Positions 51,211-59,893 of a stretch of 64,000 nucleotides of DNA are shown here, piece by piece. A program made the translations under genes and the position numbers. Every line of letters starts with the position of its first letter. The stretch's first letter is position 1. Source of the stretch: Pseudooceanicola nitratireducens (GTDB lineage Bacteria; Pseudomonadota; Alphaproteobacteria; Rhodobacterales; Rhodobacteraceae); assembly GCF_900109195.1 (NCBI RefSeq), contig NZ_FNZG01000005.1, positions 82,223 to 146,222 of the forward strand, in the 5' to 3' direction. A model generated the notes under the pieces. The model was given only the letters and a program-made list of their open reading frames with translations. It was not told the DNA's origin and made no database searches.

Positions 51211-52565
51211 CATCCCTCTTTCGGGGTCTCGACCTCGATCCCGGCGTGGCCAAGAAGTTCGTAAAGCTTCGCGAAGGCCTGATCGGACGTCGTGCTTTCA
51301 GATTTGCCCTGGGTCAGGAAGTTCTCGGCCGGACGGGCGAAACGGATTGCTGCGTCAATCTCGCTGTCCGAACCGTCGCGGTAGGCCCCGATGCGGATCA
51401 GTTCTTCCATGTCGGAATAACGGGCCAGCGCCCGACGCGCCGCGCGCAGGACCGCGTATTCACCGGGGTTGTGACAATCGGGCAGCATCCGCGAAATCGA
51501 CTTTTGAAGGTTGACCGCCGGATAGCGCCCCTGTTCCGCGACCGAACGATCCAACACAACGTGACCATCCATGATCCCGCGCACCGCGTCGGAAATCGGT
51601 TCGTTCATATCATCGCCATCGACCAGAACGGTATAAAGCGCGGTGATGTCGCCCTTTTCGCCAGTGCCCGGTCCGGCGCGTTCGAGCAGCTGCGGAAGTT
51701 CCGCAAAGACGGTCGGCGGATAGCCCTTGGAGGTCGGCGGCTCGCCCCCGGCCAATCCGATCTCGCGCTGCGCCATGGCAAAGCGGGTGACGCTGTCGAT
51801 CAGCAGCAGAACGTGCAGCCCCTGATCGCGGAAGTATTCGGCCACGGCGGTCGCGGTCCAGGCGGCCTGCCGGCGCATCAGCGGCGGTTCGTCCCCGGTG
51901 GACACAACGATCACGGACCGGTTCAGACCTTCGGTGCCCAGGTCCTTCTGGATGAAGTCCTGCACCTCGCGCCCGCGTTCGCCGACCAGACCCACGACAA
52001 TCACATCCGCCTGTGCCCTGCGCGCCATCATCGACAGCAGGGACGATTTGCCAACGCCCGAGCCGGCGAAGATCCCCATGCGCTGACCCCGGCACAGCGG
52101 CGTGAAGACATCGAAGACGCGCACGCCCGTGTCGATGCGATCGCCAACACGGCGGCGGGCATAGGCGTTCGGCGGCGCGGCCTTGGGCGCACAGGCAAGG
52201 GGGCCTTCGTGCAGGGTGCCCATATTGTCGATCGGCTTGCCAAGCGCGTTCACCACCCGGCCGATCCAGCTGAGGTCAGGGCGGATGGTTTCGCCGCTGG
52301 TCGAGATCTCAACCCGGTCGCCAATCGTCACGCCATCCCAGTTGCCGAAGGGCAGGACCTGGGTGCCGGCGGAAGACACCGCGACGACCTCGGCCAGGAC
52401 CGGACCCTTTCGCCCATGGATTGTGCAGCGCTGACCGATGCCAAGCGCCCGGTTCAATCCGACCACGGTCAGGGTCAGGCCGACGATGGCGCTGACCTCA
52501 CCCGCTATTCTTGCTGCTTCGGATGTCCGAGCAAGGGTAGAAAGCTGAGAGAATGCCGTCTTCAT
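51210..52565 (-). CDS. fliI: Flagellar export ATPase FliI
   Basis: 451 residues. Walker A in GIFAGSGVGKSSLLSMMARR, Walker B region VLLLIDSVTRFAMAQREIGL, then AGGEPPTSKGYPPTVFAELP, all typical of FliI/type III ATPases. The N-terminal beta-barrel includes GQRCTIHGRKGPVLAEVVAV. It energises export with FliH and FliJ. Divergent from flgB. Codons 19-20 (AGA ATA, unusual in this GC-rich gene) lie inside an exact CTATTCTTG box (52505-52513). Confidence 0.95.
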   Translation of the reverse strand: MKTAFSQLSTLARTSEAARIAGEVSAIVGLTLTVVGLNRALGIGQRCTIHGRKGPVLAEVVAVSSAGTQVLPFGNWDGVTIGDRVEISTSGETIRPDLSWIGRVVNALGKPIDNMGTLHEGPLACAPKAAPPNAYARRRVGDRIDTGVRVFDVFTPLCRGQRMGIFAGSGVGKSSLLSMMARRAQADVIVVGLVGERGREVQDFIQKDLGTEGLNRSVIVVSTGDEPPLMRRQAAWTATAVAEYFRDQGLHVLLLIDSVTRFAMAQREIGLAGGEPPTSKGYPPTVFAELPQLLERAGPGTGEKGDITALYTVLVDGDDMNEPISDAVRGIMDGHVVLDRSVAEQGRYPAVNLQKSISRMLPDCHNPGEYAVLRAARRALARYSDMEELIRIGAYRDGSDSEIDAAIRFARPAENFLTQGKSESTTSDQAFAKLYELLGHAGIEVETPKEG

Positions 52566-52631
52566 GATAACTATCCATTGCTCTTGCGATTTTATTCATG
52601 CTAATCTTAGCATCAATTAAGTATATCCTTG
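52505..52631. promoter_or_regulatory. CTATTCTTG-type boxes between fliI and flgB
   Basis: Exact CTATTCTTG at 52505-52513 inside the fliI 5' end. CTAATCTTA at 52601-52609 and ATATCCTTG at 52623-52631 lie in the 90-base divergent interval. AAAGGAA precedes the GTG of flgB. Confidence 0.45.
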
Positions 52632-52655
52632 GTTGAATGAAAAGGAAACCTTGCT

Positions 52656-53057
52656 GTGAGGCTGAGCGACCTGTCCTTCTTCAATCTCGCATCCAACCGG
52701 ATGAACTGGCTTGGCGCGCGCCAGCAGGTGATCGCGCAGAACGTGGCCAACTCGGACACGCCCGGTTTCAAGTCGCAGGATGTGACCCCCTTTGCCGATG
52801 TGCTGCGCAGCACCGGAGCGTCCGGCGTACGCACCACCAACAGCCGCCACATCAGTGGCCTGTCCGGATCCCGCGTCGAGGGCATTTCCCAGGTCGAAGA
52901 CCCGGATGCCTACGAGACCTCGCTGGATGGCAACAACGTCGCGCTGGAACAGCAGACGATCAAGGCGACCGAGGTGTCGGAAAACTATCGCCTGGCGGCG
53001 CAGCTGTATCGCAAGGGGCACGAGCTTCTGACGCTGGCCGCAACGGGCGTCAGATAG
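52656..53057 (+). CDS. flgB: Flagellar proximal rod protein FlgB
   Basis: 133 residues starting at GTG 52656 with AAAGGAA upstream. Family signature LGARQQVIAQNVANSDTPGF then KSQDVTPFADVL; C-terminal NNVALEQQTIKATEVSENYR then LAAQLYRKGHELL. First gene of the plus-strand operon flgB-flgC-fliE-fliQ-transglycosylase-flhA-fliR-flhB. Confidence 0.93.
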   Translation: MRLSDLSFFNLASNRMNWLGARQQVIAQNVANSDTPGFKSQDVTPFADVLRSTGASGVRTTNSRHISGLSGSRVEGISQVEDPDAYETSLDGNNVALEQQTIKATEVSENYRLAAQLYRKGHELLTLAATGVR

Positions 53058-53071
53058 GGTAGGGGGCAGAC

Positions 53072-53482
53072 ATGGATCCGTTGAAATCCATCCTTGATAT
53101 TTCCGCCAGCGGCATGCTGGCCCAGGGCGAGCGGCTGAAGGTCGTGTCGGAAAACGTCGCGAACGCGTCATCGGTCGGGGCTTCGCCGGGCGAAGATCCC
53201 TATCGCCGCAAGACCATCACCTTCGAGGAAATGGTCAATCGCGAAACCGGGGTTTCGACGGTGCATGTCGCCTCGATCGACCGGGACAACACCGACTTCT
53301 CGCTGCGGTACGAACCGTCGCATCCGGCCGCGAATGAGCAGGGCTTCATCAAGGTGTCGAACGTTTCGACCGTGATGGAGATGGCCAACATGCGCGAAGC
53401 GGCCCGCAGCTATGAAGCCAACATGAACATGTTCGAGGCCGCACGTCGCATGCGGTCGCAGATCATCGATCTGCTGAAGTAA
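53072..53482 (+). CDS. flgC: Flagellar proximal rod protein FlgC
   Basis: 136 residues. N-terminal LKSILDISASGMLAQGERLK then VVSENVANASSVGASPGEDP; C-terminal VSNVSTVMEMANMREAARSY then EANMNMFEAARRM, the FlgC end. 14 bases after flgB and 10 before fliE. Confidence 0.93.
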   Translation: MDPLKSILDISASGMLAQGERLKVVSENVANASSVGASPGEDPYRRKTITFEEMVNRETGVSTVHVASIDRDNTDFSLRYEPSHPAANEQGFIKVSNVSTVMEMANMREAARSYEANMNMFEAARRMRSQIIDLLK

Positions 53483-53492
53483 GGGCTGAGCA

Positions 53493-53813
53493 ATGGACAA
53501 GCTGATCACCACGGGCCTGGTCAACAACGCCTATGGATCGTCCAGCAAGCTGCAGGGCGGGGCAGGGGCCATTGCGTCGCCCGAGGAAGCCGCCGGCGTC
53601 AACTTTGCCGAACTGGTCCGCAATGCCGCGCAGAACACCGTCACCACCGTGCGCGAGGCCGAGCAGGTCCAGCAGGCCGGTCTGGTCGGCGAGGTATCGG
53701 CGCAGCAGGTGGTCGAGGCGACGATGGAAATGGAAACCACGCTGCGGCTTGCGGTTTCCGTACGCGACCGTCTGGTCGAGGCCTATCAGCAGATCATGCA
53801 GATGCCGATCTGA
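53493..53813 (+). CDS. fliE: Hook-basal body junction protein FliE
   Basis: 106 residues, the adaptor between MS ring/export gate and rod. Typical C-terminus: QQVVEATMEMETTLRLAVSV then RDRLVEAYQQIMQMPI. The N-terminal 40 residues are variable, as usual. Part of the flgB operon, 10 bases after flgC. Confidence 0.92.
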   Translation: MDKLITTGLVNNAYGSSSKLQGGAGAIASPEEAAGVNFAELVRNAAQNTVTTVREAEQVQQAGLVGEVSAQQVVEATMEMETTLRLAVSVRDRLVEAYQQIMQMPI

Positions 53814-53865
53814 TTGATCTGAACGCGCGCCCCCGAGGTCCGGGGCGCGGGCAAAGCGGGGTGAC

Positions 53866-54135
53866 GTGACTGAGACAGACGCATATGACATCCTGTCGGA
53901 TACCTTTCTGACGGTGCTGCTGGCATCCTCTCCGATCCTCGGGGTGGCGCTGGCCGTGGGGCTTGTCATCGCGTTCTTCCAGGCGCTGACCCAGATCCAG
54001 GAAATGACCCTGACCTTCGTGCCGAAGATCGCGGCGATCTTCGTGGTGCTGCTGATCGCCACGCCGCTGATCTATTCCACGGTCAAGACCCTGTCGGACC
54101 GGGTCTTCGACCTGATCGCAAGCGGGACGGTGTGA
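53866..54135 (+). CDS. fliQ: Flagellar export gate protein FliQ
   Basis: 89 residues, two membrane helices (VLLASSPILGVALAVGLVIA and IAAIFVVLLIATPLIYSTV), GTG start at 53866. FALTQIQEMTLTFVPK-type segment (ALTQIQEMTLTFVPKI) is the family hallmark. Forms the export gate with FliP and FliR. Stop overlaps the start of the next gene (TGATG). Confidence 0.95.
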   Translation: MTETDAYDILSDTFLTVLLASSPILGVALAVGLVIAFFQALTQIQEMTLTFVPKIAAIFVVLLIATPLIYSTVKTLSDRVFDLIASGTV

Positions 54136-54893
54136 TGCGCAGGGGTCTGTTTGCCGCATTTCTGACAGGACTGACAGTTCTGTCATCTCAGGCATCTGCC
54201 CAATGGGCCGGTTTCTACAAGCCGACCGAACGCGCCGTGGCGCGGGTCGAGGCGAGTGCGAACGGGCTGTGCGTGCGGGAAATCCTGCTGGCCCAGATGC
54301 GTCACGACATCCCCGATAATCTGTTGCTGGGCATAGGCTTGCAGGAAAGCGGCCTGTACCGCGATGGAGAGCTGACCGTCTGGCCCTATGCCGCGAATGC
54401 CGAAGGCCGGGGCAAGTATTTCGAAACCGAAGCCGAGGCGACCGCCTGGGTCGCCGCGCAGCAACAGGCCGGGGTCAAGTCCATCGACGTGGGCTGCATG
54501 CAGATCAACATGCTCTGGCATCCCGATGCCTTTGACAGCGTGACCGAAGGCTTCAACCCCGCCAGAAATGTCGAATATGCGGCGCAGTACCTGGCGCGGC
54601 TGTACCGGTCAAAGGGCAGCTGGCGCGAGGCCGCCGCCGCCTATCATTCCCGCACGGAAGAGCTTGGCCAGGCCTATCTGGCCCGGCTGGACCGCAACGT
54701 CGCCGTCGCCAATGCCGAGCTTGACCGCCTGCGCGCCCTGGTTGGCGCAACCCGCCGCGACCCCGCCCCCAGCAAGCCCCACACGGGGGCCTTCTGGACC
54801 GCGGATCTAAGCCAGGACGGCAGCCGCGGACGCACCCTATTCGGGACCGGAGAGCTGTCTCCGATCCTGCCCAATCTCAGCCGGGGGTCCTGA
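54135..54893 (+). CDS. Lytic transglycosylase (flagellar, SLT domain)
   Basis: 252 residues from ATG 54135, overlapping the fliQ stop. Signal peptide (about 1-22, LTVLSSQASAQ). SLT-type domain with catalytic Glu in LLLGIGLQESGLYRDGELTV, then VGCMQINMLWHPDAF and AAQYLARLYRSKGSWREAAA, AYHSRTEELGQAYLARL. Located among rod and export genes, it probably opens peptidoglycan for the rod, replacing the muramidase half missing from the FlgJ-type protein (22650-22961). Confidence 0.9.
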   Translation: MRRGLFAAFLTGLTVLSSQASAQWAGFYKPTERAVARVEASANGLCVREILLAQMRHDIPDNLLLGIGLQESGLYRDGELTVWPYAANAEGRGKYFETEAEATAWVAAQQQAGVKSIDVGCMQINMLWHPDAFDSVTEGFNPARNVEYAAQYLARLYRSKGSWREAAAAYHSRTEELGQAYLARLDRNVAVANAELDRLRALVGATRRDPAPSKPHTGAFWTADLSQDGSRGRTLFGTGELSPILPNLSRGS

Positions 54894-54896
54894 TCC

Positions 54897-57002
54897 ATGG
54901 CCAACAGCGATCTGATCGGAAACACCAACGGCGGCGGACAGATGTTCGCCCTGGGTCTGAAGAACCGCGACATCGGCTTTGCCTTTGGTGTCGTGCTGGT
55001 CCTGGCGGTGCTGTTCATCCCGCTGCCGCCGATCATCCTGGACTTTGGCCTGGCGATTTCGCTGGCGCTGTCGGTGCTGATCCTGATGGTGGCGCTGTGG
55101 ATTCCGCGCCCGCTGGACTTCAACTCATTCCCGACGCTGCTGCTGGTCGTGACCATGCTGCGGCTGTCGCTGAACGTCGCCTCGACCCGGCTGATCCTGT
55201 CCGAAGGGCACACCGGCAGCGGGGCCGCAGGGGGCGTGATCGAAGGGTTTTCGCGCTTCATCGTCTCGGGTAATTTCGTCATCGGGATCGTGATCTTTGC
55301 CATCCTCGTGGTGATCAACTTCCTTGTGATTACCAAGGGTTCGACCCGGATCGCGGAAGTCAGCGCGCGCTTCAGCCTGGACAGTATGCCCGGCAAGCAG
55401 ATGGCGATCGATGCCGACTTGGGCGCGGGCCTGATCGACGAACACGAGGCCAAGCGCCGCCGGAAGGAACTGGAAGACGAAAGCGGGTTCTTCGGGGCCA
55501 TGGACGGTGCGTCCAAGTTCGTGCGCGGCGATGCGGTGGCCGGCATCATCATCACGCTGATCAACGTGATCGGCGGCATCCTGATCGGTGTGCTGCAGCA
55601 TGATCTGTCGGTCGGGGACGCGGCGAATTCCTATACCACGCTGACCATCGGCGACGGTCTGGTGACCCAGATCCCGGCGCTGATCGTGTCGCTGGCCGCC
55701 GGTCTGATCGTCACCAAGGGCGGCACCGAAGGCGCCGCGAACGAGGCCGTGCTGGGCCAGCTGTCGCGCTTTCCCAAGGCGCTGTACATGGCCGCCGGTC
55801 TGCTGGCCTCCATGGGGCTTCTGCCCGGTTTCCCGCTGATCGTCTTCCTGGCGCTTGGCGGGCTGATGGCGGGGCTGGGCTATTACATCGGCCAGCAGGA
55901 AGAAAAGGCCGCCGAGGCCAAGCGCCGCGCCGAGATCGAAAAGACACGCGAGACTGCCAAGGCCAAGGAAGACACGGTCCAGTCCACCATGAAGCTGGAT
56001 GATCTGCGGCTTGAGATGTCGGAATCGCTGGTGCAGCTGATGTCGGCCTCGGACGCGGCGCTGCCCGGCAAGATCAAGTCGCTGCGCAACCTCTTTGCCC
56101 GCGAATTCGGCTTTGTCCTGCCCTCGGTGCGGATCACCGACGAACCGGGGCTGCCGATGAACACCTATGCCATCCTGGTGCAGGGGGTCGAGGTCGCAAG
56201 GGGAGAGGTCCGCCCGAACGGCATGATGGTGGTGAACCCCGCCGACAACCCGCTGCAGATGGCCGGAGAGGCCGCGAAGGATCCGACATTTGGTCTGGAT
56301 GCGCTGTGGATCCTGCCCAACCAGGCCAGCGAGGCCGAGCGGCAGGGCTATACCGTCGTCGATCCCGAAAGCGTCATCACCACCCATCTGACCGAGGTGG
56401 TGAAGGAACATATGCCCGACCTGCTGACCTATGGCGCAACCCAGCACCTGATCGAGACGCTGGACCGCGATTACCAGAAACTGATCGGGGAAATGGGGTC
56501 CAGCCCGGCGATCCTGATCCAGCACGTGCTGCAGGGGCTGCTGAACGAACGGGTCTCGATCCGCAACCTGCCGCTGATCGTCGAGGCCGTGGCCGAGGCC
56601 AAGCGCGGCACCTCGAACGTGGTCAACATTGTCGAACACGTGCGCCGCCGCCTGTCGAACCAGATCTGCAAGGCGCTGAGCGATGAAAACGGGTCCATCC
56701 CGGTGATCACCCTGTCGCAGAAATGGGATCAGGAGTTCATGGACGCGATCCGCATCAACGGCGACGACAAGAACCTGATCATGGCCCCGCAGCGGATCCA
56801 GGAATTCGTGCTGGAAGCCCGTCGCACCATCCAGATGCATGCCGCCGAAGACCGCTGGCCCGCGATCCTGGTCGCGCCCGAGGCCCGCAGCTTCATCCGC
56901 AACATGTTGGAACGGGTCAGCCCCATGACCCAGGTGATTTCCCATAACGAGGTGCACCGCAACGCCAACCTGCGCACCCTGACCACCATCGGTAAGGACT
57001 GA
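54897..57002 (+). CDS. flhA: Flagellar export gate protein FlhA
   Basis: 701 residues, normal length. N-terminal membrane part with eight predicted helices; the cytoplasmic loop signature is conserved (ARFSLDSMPGKQMAIDADLG then AGLIDEHEAKRRRKELEDES). The C-terminal substrate-docking domain is from about residue 350 (NTYAILVQGVEVARGEVRPN; RLSNQICKALSDENGSIPVI). It shares one base with fliR, so the two are coupled. Confidence 0.97.
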   Translation: MANSDLIGNTNGGGQMFALGLKNRDIGFAFGVVLVLAVLFIPLPPIILDFGLAISLALSVLILMVALWIPRPLDFNSFPTLLLVVTMLRLSLNVASTRLILSEGHTGSGAAGGVIEGFSRFIVSGNFVIGIVIFAILVVINFLVITKGSTRIAEVSARFSLDSMPGKQMAIDADLGAGLIDEHEAKRRRKELEDESGFFGAMDGASKFVRGDAVAGIIITLINVIGGILIGVLQHDLSVGDAANSYTTLTIGDGLVTQIPALIVSLAAGLIVTKGGTEGAANEAVLGQLSRFPKALYMAAGLLASMGLLPGFPLIVFLALGGLMAGLGYYIGQQEEKAAEAKRRAEIEKTRETAKAKEDTVQSTMKLDDLRLEMSESLVQLMSASDAALPGKIKSLRNLFAREFGFVLPSVRITDEPGLPMNTYAILVQGVEVARGEVRPNGMMVVNPADNPLQMAGEAAKDPTFGLDALWILPNQASEAERQGYTVVDPESVITTHLTEVVKEHMPDLLTYGATQHLIETLDRDYQKLIGEMGSSPAILIQHVLQGLLNERVSIRNLPLIVEAVAEAKRGTSNVVNIVEHVRRRLSNQICKALSDENGSIPVITLSQKWDQEFMDAIRINGDDKNLIMAPQRIQEFVLEARRTIQMHAAEDRWPAILVAPEARSFIRNMLERVSPMTQVISHNEVHRNANLRTLTTIGKD

Positions 57003-57754
57003 TGGACCTTGGCGCGCTGCTGTCCACCCAGTTCCTTGCAGTGGCGCTGGTCTTTGCACGGATCGGGGCGGCGATGATGTTCATGCCGGGCTTTGGCGAA
57101 AGCTTTGTCTTCGTGCGTCACCGGCTGGCGGCGGCGGTGCTGATCGCGCTGGCCATCACCCCGATCGTCGCCACGCCCGGCGCGCCCCCGGGGGGCATCG
57201 ACCTGGTGAAAGCCATGGGGGTCGAGGTCACGCTTGGCATCTGGATCGGGCTGGTGTCGCGCATCCTTCTGACCGCCATGCAGGTGGCGGGGGCGCAGAT
57301 CGGCATGGTGTCCGGCCTGTCGAACGCCTTTGCGCCCGACATCGGGTCTTTTCAGGGGTCGACCCTGATCGCGACGGCGCTGCTTCTGGCCTCGGTCGCG
57401 GTGATCTTTGCAGCCGACATCCACCATCTGATCCTGGAAGCGCTGATCGAAAGCTATTTCGTCTTTCCGCCCGGGTTGATCATGCCCGGCGATCTGGCCG
57501 AACAGATCGCCCGCGCCGCCCAGACGGCGTTTTACATCGGGGTCTCGGTCGCGGCCCCCTTCTTTGTCATGGGCGTGGTGCTGAACCTTGGCCTTGGCCT
57601 GACCAACCGGATGCTGCCCAGCCTTCCGGTTTTCTTCGTTGCCGCCCCGGTGCTGATCGCCGCGGGGCTGTTCGTTCTTGTTCTGGCCGTTCCCACGGCC
57701 GTGCGCACCTTTGCCACCCGCTTTGTCGAGTGGCTGGGCCTGCTGAGTTTCTGA
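57002..57754 (+). CDS. fliR: Flagellar export gate protein FliR
   Basis: 250 residues, about six membrane helices: AVALVFARIGAAMMFMPGFG near the N-terminus, ILLTAMQVAGAQIGMVSGLS, GSFQGSTLIATALLLASVAV, and VLNLGLGLTNRMLPSLPVFF. These match FliR/type III gate proteins. Between flhA (one-base overlap) and flhB (10-base gap). Confidence 0.95.
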   Translation: MDLGALLSTQFLAVALVFARIGAAMMFMPGFGESFVFVRHRLAAAVLIALAITPIVATPGAPPGGIDLVKAMGVEVTLGIWIGLVSRILLTAMQVAGAQIGMVSGLSNAFAPDIGSFQGSTLIATALLLASVAVIFAADIHHLILEALIESYFVFPPGLIMPGDLAEQIARAAQTAFYIGVSVAAPFFVMGVVLNLGLGLTNRMLPSLPVFFVAAPVLIAAGLFVLVLAVPTAVRTFATRFVEWLGLLSF

Positions 57755-57764
57755 GGAGGCGCGC

Positions 57765-58892
57765 ATGGCAGAAGAGGACAAGCAGAACAAGACCGAAGCC
57801 CCAACCCCGCGAAAACTAAGACAGGCGCGCGAGAAAGGGGACGTTCCGTCATCAAAAGAAGTCGGCAACATGATGTCCGTCATGTCGCTGTTCCTGGTGG
57901 CGATCTTCTTCCTCCCGCAGCTTGGGCCGATGCTGGTCGGCAGCCTGCGCCGCGTCTTTGAAAACGCCGGCCAGGTGGTCATCGGGGAAGACCGCCAGGG
58001 CATCCGCGACCTGAGCCAGGTCACTATGGAGCTGTCGGGCAGCCTGGCCACCGTGCTGGCCCCGGTGGCCTTCACCATGGTCTTTGCCGCCATCGTCGCG
58101 GTCCTGATCCAGGGAGAGGTCGTCGTCGCCGTGGACCGGATCACGCCGAAACTGTCCAAGGTGAACCCGATCGAGGGGTTCAAGAAGATCTTCTCGCTGG
58201 ATGCGATGGTCGAGTTCCTGAAAAGCGTGGCCAAGGTGCTGGTGGTGGGCGGCATCTCGATCTACATCGCGCAGGTCGCGGTGCGGGGGATCTGGCAGGC
58301 GCAGGGCGTCTCGCCCGAGGCGATCCTGCCCTATATCGGGCGCTATGCCTCGATCCTGCTGATCATCATCACCATCCTTCTGACCGTCCTGGCGGCGGCG
58401 GATGTGATGTGGAAGCGGTTCCAGTGGATGAAGAAGCTGCGGATGTCGATCCAGGACATCAAGGACGAACACAAGGAAATGGAAGGCGACCCGCTGATCC
58501 GCGCCAAGCGGGCCGAACAGCGCCGCCGCAGGGCGCAGCAGCGCATCACCACCGCCGTGCCGACGGCGACCGTGGTGCTGACCAACCCGACCCATTTCGC
58601 CGTCGCGCTGCGCTATGACAACGGCACCGACCAGGCCCCGATCTGTGTCGCCAAGGGGGCCGACCTGATGGCCGCGCAGATCCGGAAGGTGGCACGCGAC
58701 AACGACGTGCCCCTGGTCGAGAACCGCCCCCTGGCGCGCGCCCTGCACGACGTCGCCGAGATCGACGAGGAAATCCCGTTTGAACACTGGCAGGCCGTGG
58801 CCGAGATCATCGGCTATGTCCTGGACCTGCAGGCCAATATCCAGCGCATGCCGCCCGAGGGCTCGACCCTGCGGTGGTGGGACGACGAATAG
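57765..58892 (+). CDS. flhB: Flagellar export switch protein FlhB
   Basis: 375 residues. Typical start EDKQNKTEAPTPRKLRQARE then KGDVPSSKE; four membrane helices; cytoplasmic domain with the self-cleaving NPTH at 274-277 (VVLTNPTHFAVALRYDNG) and GADLMAAQIRKVARDNDVPL. It switches export from rod/hook to filament substrates together with FliK. Last flagellar gene of the window. Confidence 0.97.
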   Translation: MAEEDKQNKTEAPTPRKLRQAREKGDVPSSKEVGNMMSVMSLFLVAIFFLPQLGPMLVGSLRRVFENAGQVVIGEDRQGIRDLSQVTMELSGSLATVLAPVAFTMVFAAIVAVLIQGEVVVAVDRITPKLSKVNPIEGFKKIFSLDAMVEFLKSVAKVLVVGGISIYIAQVAVRGIWQAQGVSPEAILPYIGRYASILLIIITILLTVLAAADVMWKRFQWMKKLRMSIQDIKDEHKEMEGDPLIRAKRAEQRRRRAQQRITTAVPTATVVLTNPTHFAVALRYDNGTDQAPICVAKGADLMAAQIRKVARDNDVPLVENRPLARALHDVAEIDEEIPFEHWQAVAEIIGYVLDLQANIQRMPPEGSTLRWWDDE

Positions 58893-58994
58893 GCGGGGCA
58901 GGGGGGGAAGGCCCGGCTGCGGGAGTGATGTCTCAAATTAATTAGCTTGCAAACCATTATCCAGCTATGTAGTTTGCCGGCAGGAGGAGACGTC

Positions 58995-59858
58995 ATGATC
59001 AATTACGACGCGCTGATGGCGCGGGAATTCCCTGTCATCGAACATCAGTATACCGCCAAGGACAGCATCCTGTATGCGCTTGGACTGGGGCTTGGGGTCA
59101 CGGACCCGCTGAACCCGTCGCATCTGCGCGCGACCTATGAACGCGACCCCGATTTTGCCGCGCTTCCGGCGATGGTCAATGTCCTTGGCTATCCCGGCTT
59201 CTGGGCGATGGAGCCTGACACCGGCCTGACCTGGCAGAAGATCCTGCACGGCGAACAGGCGCTGACGCTGCATGCGCCGCTGCCCGCCGAAGGCACGCTG
59301 GTCAGCCAGCTGCGCATCACCGGCATCGTCGACAAGGGCGAAGGCAAGGGCGCGCTGATCTATTCCGAACGCGACCTGACCGACAAGGCGACGGGCGCGC
59401 GGGTGGCCACCGTTTCCTCGACCTCGTTCGCGCGGGGCGACGGCGGTTTTGGCGGGCCGGACGGGCCGGTCAAACCCGTCCAGCCGGTGCCCGAGGGCAC
59501 GCCGGATGTCACCCATGATTTCACCACGCCCGAAGGGGCCGCGCTGATCTATCGGCTGTCGGGCGACCTGAACCCGCTGCACGCCGATCCGGCCGTGGCC
59601 GAAGGGGCCGGGTTCAAACGCCCCATTCTGCACGGGCTTTGCACGCTTGGCGTGGCGTCCTGGTCGATCACCCAGGCCCTGGCGGATGGCGATTTCACCG
59701 CGCTCACGCATCTTGAGCTGCGCTTTACCTCGCCGGTCTACCCCGGTGAAACCATCCGCACCGAGATGTGGCGCGACGGCAGCGACATCCGCTTCCGCGC
59801 CCGCGTGGTCGAACGCGACGTGGTGGTTCTGAACAACGGTCTGGCGCGGCTGAAATAA
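58995..59858 (+). CDS. MaoC-like (hot-dog) acyl-CoA dehydratase
   Basis: 287 residues from ATG 58995 with GGAGGAGA upstream. Double hot-dog protein; the C-terminal hydratase motif is SGDLNPLHADPAVAEGAGFK then RPILHGLCTLGVASW, with the Asp-x4-His pair of (R)-specific enoyl-CoA hydratases. N-terminal half degenerate (FPVIEHQYTAKDSILYALGL). First gene of a four-gene acyl-CoA operon following flhB by 102 bases. Confidence 0.85.
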   Translation: MINYDALMAREFPVIEHQYTAKDSILYALGLGLGVTDPLNPSHLRATYERDPDFAALPAMVNVLGYPGFWAMEPDTGLTWQKILHGEQALTLHAPLPAEGTLVSQLRITGIVDKGEGKGALIYSERDLTDKATGARVATVSSTSFARGDGGFGGPDGPVKPVQPVPEGTPDVTHDFTTPEGAALIYRLSGDLNPLHADPAVAEGAGFKRPILHGLCTLGVASWSITQALADGDFTALTHLELRFTSPVYPGETIRTEMWRDGSDIRFRARVVERDVVVLNNGLARLK

Positions 59859-59893
59859 CGCCCGCCAGATCCCCGCGATTTCCAAGGAGACAG

